A stretch of 17,001 bases of DNA from JBEKYD01 sp049509915 (GTDB lineage Bacteria; Acidobacteriota; Terriglobia; Bryobacterales; Bryobacteraceae), in the NCBI GenBank assembly GCA_049509915.1, contig JBEKZL010000166.1, forward strand, positions 1 through 17,001, read 5' to 3'. The notes under the pieces are model-generated. The model did no database searches, was not told the origin of the DNA, and saw nothing but the letters and a program-made list of their open reading frames with translations. This document shows positions 14,284-17,001 of the stretch, piece after piece. A program made the translations under genes and the position numbers. Each line of letters begins with the position of its first letter. The first letter of the stretch is position 1.

Positions 14284-15150
14284 ATGAAAAGTACGCGCTT
14301 GTCAAGGAAACCCTCGGCCTGCATGGAACCGGCAGAGCCTCAACCAGAATCGATGACCTCCGCTCTCCGATGCCTGCAAACCCTGGAACTGATGGCGGAA
14401 GCTCCTTTTGAATTGGGAGTTACGGAGTTGGCCAGCCGGCTCTCGATCGCGAAGACCACGGCGCACCGAGTGCTGGACGCGCTTTGCCGCGCGGGGTTCG
14501 CACGACGCGATCCGGTCAACCGACGCTACAGGCTGTCGGGCAAGGCTCTCTGGGTGGGCGCTGGGGTTTTGCGGAACTCCACCCTCTATAGCTGCTCGTT
14601 CATCCTCATGGAACAGTTGGCGATGACGGTTGATGGCTCGGTCCACCTTGGCATTCGGGAGGGTGACAGCGCGTTGTACCTGCATTCGGTGGGTTTCCCT
14701 ACTACGATGCACCTATTCGCTCACGTCGGGGACCGAAGGCCACTGCATGCCACTGCGATTGGCAAGGTGTTGCTGGCTTATGGCCCTCTAGGCGACGTGC
14801 AGCGGATTATGCGGAGCGGGCCCGAGCCATGGACCACGCGCACCATCATTTCGGTCACGGATATGGAGCATGAACTGCAGCAAGTCCGGCAACGAGGATA
14901 TGCGACCACGAGTGATGAACTGATTCCGGGCATCTCCGCCATCGCCACTGCCGTCCGCAATCGAGCTGGCGATGTGGTGGCCGCAATCGGCATCGGTACT
15001 CCTACCAATAGGCTGACGTCGGAGCGGCTGACGTCGTATGTCGAATCGCTCGGGGTAGCGGCTGCCAAGATCTCGGCTCAGAAGGGCTATCGCTTCGCGG
15101 CAAATCACTCGGGCGCTGGCCAGGCGCACCATGCCAAACACCCAACATAG
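14284..15150 (+). CDS. IclR-family transcriptional regulator
   Basis: This 288-residue cytoplasmic DNA-binding protein has an N-terminal winged helix-turn-helix at about 26-88 (SALRCLQTLELMAEAPFELG, recognition region SIAKTTAHRVLDALCRAGF, wing RRYRLSGKAL). A C-terminal IclR effector domain (about 105-275) includes HATAIGKVLLAY, RGYATTSDE and GISAIATAVRNRAGDVVAAI. Family members usually bind a small acid or sugar acid and repress or activate adjacent catabolic genes. The ATG at 14284 has a weak AAGG ten bases upstream; ATGs at 14323 or 14353 would remove a long, probably disordered leader and cannot be excluded. The two-copy operator-like block sits immediately upstream. The SDR gene begins 19 bp after its stop. 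The cluster on the opposite strand is the likely regulon. Confidence 0.9.
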   Translation: MKSTRLSRKPSACMEPAEPQPESMTSALRCLQTLELMAEAPFELGVTELASRLSIAKTTAHRVLDALCRAGFARRDPVNRRYRLSGKALWVGAGVLRNSTLYSCSFILMEQLAMTVDGSVHLGIREGDSALYLHSVGFPTTMHLFAHVGDRRPLHATAIGKVLLAYGPLGDVQRIMRSGPEPWTTRTIISVTDMEHELQQVRQRGYATTSDELIPGISAIATAVRNRAGDVVAAIGIGTPTNRLTSERLTSYVESLGVAAAKISAQKGYRFAANHSGAGQAHHAKHPT

Positions 15151-15169
15151 CCGACGCAGGGAGGCCAGT

Positions 15170-15931
15170 ATGCAGAATCTCTTCTGTGTGCAAGACAAGG
15201 TTATCTGTGTGAGCGGGGGATCCCTCGGCATCGGCCGAGCCATTGCGGAGAGTTTTCAGGACGCAGGTGCTCGCGTCATTGTGAGCGCCAAGAACGAGGC
15301 GGCCCTGCGCGCCACCGGGCTTGACTATCAGGTGTGCGATGTGACGGATTCGGCGCAGATCGGTAGGTGCGTTGACCACATTATTGACCGTTTTGGACAA
15401 CTCGACGTTCTCTTCAATGTCGCGGGATTGAACTTCCGGCACGCGGCAGTCAGCTTCCCCGAGCAGCGCTTGGACGAGATTCTTGCGGTCAACGTGCGCG
15501 GCAGTTTCCTGATGGCGAAATGCTGCGGCGCCGCAATGGTTCGTCGGCGCCGGGGCAAGATCGTCAACATTGCCAGCTTGCACACGCAACAAAGTTTGGC
15601 GGGAGTGAGTGCCTATGGCATGAGCAAGGGAGCCATTGGATCGATGACCCGCGCGCTGGCAGTCGAATGGGCCGCGAGCAACGTACAGGTGAACGCTATC
15701 GCCCCGGGATTCATCCGGACGGATATGAACGCCGCTCTTTGGAAGGATGAGGCAATCCGTGGTTGGGTCGAGCGACGTACGCCGGCAGGGCGGCTCGGAG
15801 AACCGCGCGACTTACTGGGGACCGCGCTGTTCCTCGCCAGCGCAGCCAGCGACTTCATGACGGGCCAGATCTTATACGTGGATGGCGGTTTTACCGCCGG
15901 CTCCACTTGGCCTTTAGAAATATCCGAATAG
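15170..15931 (+). CDS. Short-chain dehydrogenase/reductase, KduD/gluconate-5-dehydrogenase-like
   Basis: This 253-residue cytoplasmic Rossmann-fold oxidoreductase carries the cofactor loop GGSLGIG at about 16-22, the NVAG motif at 83-86, the structural Asn in NVRG at 108, Ser136 (NIASLHTQQ), the catalytic pair Y149 and K153 (YGMSK), and PGFIRTDM after the active site. The classical SDR catalytic tetrad is thus complete. Overall pattern resembles 2-dehydro-3-deoxy-gluconate 5-dehydrogenase and gluconate 5-dehydrogenase, which suits the sugar-acid setting, but SDR substrates cannot be read reliably from sequence. The frame extends back to 15131, overlapping the regulator; the ATG at 15170 is chosen because GGAGG lies six bases upstream. 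It is co-directional with and 19 bp after the IclR gene, so the two are likely one transcript. Confidence 0.85.
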   Translation: MQNLFCVQDKVICVSGGSLGIGRAIAESFQDAGARVIVSAKNEAALRATGLDYQVCDVTDSAQIGRCVDHIIDRFGQLDVLFNVAGLNFRHAAVSFPEQRLDEILAVNVRGSFLMAKCCGAAMVRRRRGKIVNIASLHTQQSLAGVSAYGMSKGAIGSMTRALAVEWAASNVQVNAIAPGFIRTDMNAALWKDEAIRGWVERRTPAGRLGEPRDLLGTALFLASAASDFMTGQILYVDGGFTAGSTWPLEISE

Positions 15932-16090
15932 GCCCCCGGCTGCCTGTTTGGGGTCTGCTCGAGAACAGGCGAACAGCATTGCCGCCAAAGATTTCGCCAG
16001 CATCGACAGGGCTGCTTTCAATTTCACCGAGATCGTGCAGGAGGCTGGAGAACCGTGATCTCAGGAGGATGTGTGGACACACCCTAAAGC
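15932..16090 (-). pseudogene. Probable C-terminal remnant of an amidohydrolase-family protein
   Basis: The minus strand reads FSSLLHDLGEIESSPVDAGE then IFGGNAVRLF, and the frame goes on a further 23 residues (SSRPQTGS...) before stopping within the SDR gene end. The (I/K)(F/L)GGNAxRLF ending is typical of the last helix of PF04909-type metal-dependent amidohydrolases, which include L-fuconolactonases and related lactonases found near enolase-superfamily dehydratases. The catalytic barrel is not visible upstream; the sequence to 16200 in this frame loses family resemblance. It may be the last trace of a lactonase that once belonged to the cluster. Recognition rests on a short motif. Confidence 0.35.
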
Positions 16091-16257
16091 ATGGTGGGCG
16101 ACTCCCAGACGGCCACGGCAGAGCTGATTGGTCAGGCAGACGAGTAGCGTAGGCCGGAGCTGCATCAACGTCAATGAACAGGCCGCCGGCGCCCCTCACG
16201 TCTTCTGAAACTTAATGAAAGCTTTGGCTTGCAGGTTGGTGTGTTACTCTTGCTGCG

Positions 16258-16602
16258 ATGACGCCTGCGCTTCCTCAGGGCATCAAAGAGCTGGGAATTC
16301 CAACGCCGCTGGTGCACGACCTGGCACTCCGTTACCTGTGGGAACACGGCACGGGTTCGCTAACGGTGCTTCGTAAGGGACTGCGTGCTGCCGGAGCCCG
16401 GGATCGGCGAGCACCTCCGTGGTCTCTGCAGGGAGCGTAATCCCGCCGGGCTGCGGGCATGCTACCCGAGAGACATTTGCGACATCCTGGTGGCGCGGCC
16501 TCGCTATCGCAAGCGGCCAATTTCGCTGAGCCGGCGAAAGATAAGCCTGGCAGTGGACGGCTACTCTACACAGATGCCAAACGCGGCAGGCCAGCCGAAA
16601 TA
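16258..16602 (+). pseudogene. AAA-type ATPase pseudogene lacking its central domain
   Basis: The ATG at 16258 starts MTPALPQGIKELGIPTPLVH, then DLALRYLWEHGTGSLTVLRK. This resembles the N-terminal winged-helix region of a large ATPase family seen in Acidobacteriota and relatives. Near 16384 a frame change leads to LPEPGIGEHLRGLCRERNPA, then GLRACYPRDICDILVARPRY, then LSRRKISLAVDGYST. This matches the C-terminal lid pattern (LRxCHPRDL...ARY...LT...A...YF) of the same family. In intact proteins several hundred residues with the Walker A and B motifs lie between the two segments. Here they are adjacent, so the ATP-binding core was deleted and a frameshift followed. The assignment is from remembered patterns. 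Confidence 0.5.
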
Positions 16603-16902
16603 GGATCCAGGAGGGCGCGGGCGGGCTCCCGGCAATCCGGAGCGAGCCGCTGAGGGACTCGCCTGGAATGTTCGCCTCCCAGAGGTGCTACCAGCCCGCC
16701 AACCTCGCAGCCTCCGCGCCGCCATCCTGCCCCACCCGAACTGCAGCGCCCGCCCGGCTAAATCCCCACCTGTTTGCATTCGCCCTCATTAGCCCACAGG
16801 AATCTCTGGCCGTGCTCGATCATGGACGTGGCAGGCAAGATGCTTATTCTCGTCCGCTAAGGATCTGTCTAGAAATCAACTAGATCATCATTCTCTTATT
16901 AA
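16603..16902. other. Degenerate stretch before the IS630-like fragment
   Basis: About 300 bases with no supported gene. A plus-strand frame from 16668 to 16883 is open but proline- and alanine-rich and resembles no family. The last 40 bases turn A/T-rich and presumably contain the terminal sequence of the IS630-like element whose transposase gene ends at 16903. I cannot place the exact inverted repeat without the other end. Confidence 0.35.
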
Positions 16903-17001
16903 CTACACAATAATGGTCTCGTCCATCTTGTACTTCCAACGAAACACTACCGGGGCTACGTTGATCTCTTCGAAATATTGATGGATTCGATCGATCAGCT
17001 C
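16903..17001 (-). CDS. IS630-like transposase, C-terminal end (partial, runs off window)
   Basis: From the window edge the minus strand reads ELIDRIHQYFEEINVAPVVF then RWKYKMDETIIV and a TAG at 16905-16903. The pattern of a short amphipathic helix, then N-x-x-P-V-V-F-x-W-K-Y and a charged tail, is the usual C-terminus of IS630-type (Tc1/mariner-like) transposases. Whether the rest of the gene outside the window is intact is unknown. Its A/T-rich 3' flank would hold one IS end. Confidence 0.6.
   Translation of the reverse strand, partial: ELIDRIHQYFEEINVAPVVFRWKYKMDETIIV

Noticed and set aside
15942..15972. GCCTGTT...AACAGGC hairpin after the SDR gene as a terminator
   Set aside because: The 7-bp stem has a loop of about 15 bases and no T tract follows, so it is not a convincing intrinsic terminator. 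It also lies within the putative amidohydrolase remnant.
1..17001. CRISPR arrays, tRNA or rRNA genes, toxin-antitoxin or defence systems
   Set aside because: No regularly spaced repeats, cloverleaf or rRNA motifs, and no paired small genes with such patterns were seen on either strand.

Overview
The window looks like a chromosomal segment of an Acidobacteriota bacterium, most likely in the Solibacter/Bryobacterales neighbourhood. This is inferred from the very large Oar-type TonB-dependent receptor with an N-terminal carboxypeptidase-regulatory-like domain, GC-rich coding sequence, and the mixture of ISAzo13, IS21, IS630 and group II intron debris. No rRNA, tRNA or CRISPR array was seen.

Layout. 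Positions 1-2640 are a graveyard of mobile elements: a 3'-truncated ISAzo13-type transposase end, a possible minus-strand stub of a small accessory protein, the 5' RNA and a broken reverse-transcriptase gene of a group II intron, and an internally deleted IS21-family element that still has both inverted ends and the istA/istB overlap. Positions 2605-13918 hold a minus-strand catabolic cluster. In transcription order it is an MFS sugar porter, a class I mannose-6-phosphate isomerase, a first enolase-superfamily acid-sugar dehydratase, a TonB-dependent receptor, a second paralogous dehydratase, a decayed gene tail, a tagaturonate-epimerase (UxaE)-like protein, and an ORF cut off by the IS21 end. 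Positions 14284-15931 hold a divergent plus-strand pair, an IclR-type regulator and an SDR dehydrogenase, 19 bp apart. Positions 15932-17001 are again decayed: a probable amidohydrolase tail, an AAA-ATPase pseudogene lacking its core, and the C-terminal end of an IS630-like transposase running off the window.

How it may work together (inference). A carbohydrate ligand is taken across the outer membrane by the TonB receptor. Two dehydratases with N-terminal export-like signals act on acid sugars. The MFS porter imports sugars, and the isomerase, UxaE-like epimerase and SDR feed products into hexuronate/hexonate catabolism, under IclR control. A two-copy operator-like element lies directly before the regulator, and a near-consensus sigma70 promoter lies before the first dehydratase. 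The substrate cannot be read from the sequence. The cluster is intact in the middle and eroded at both ends.
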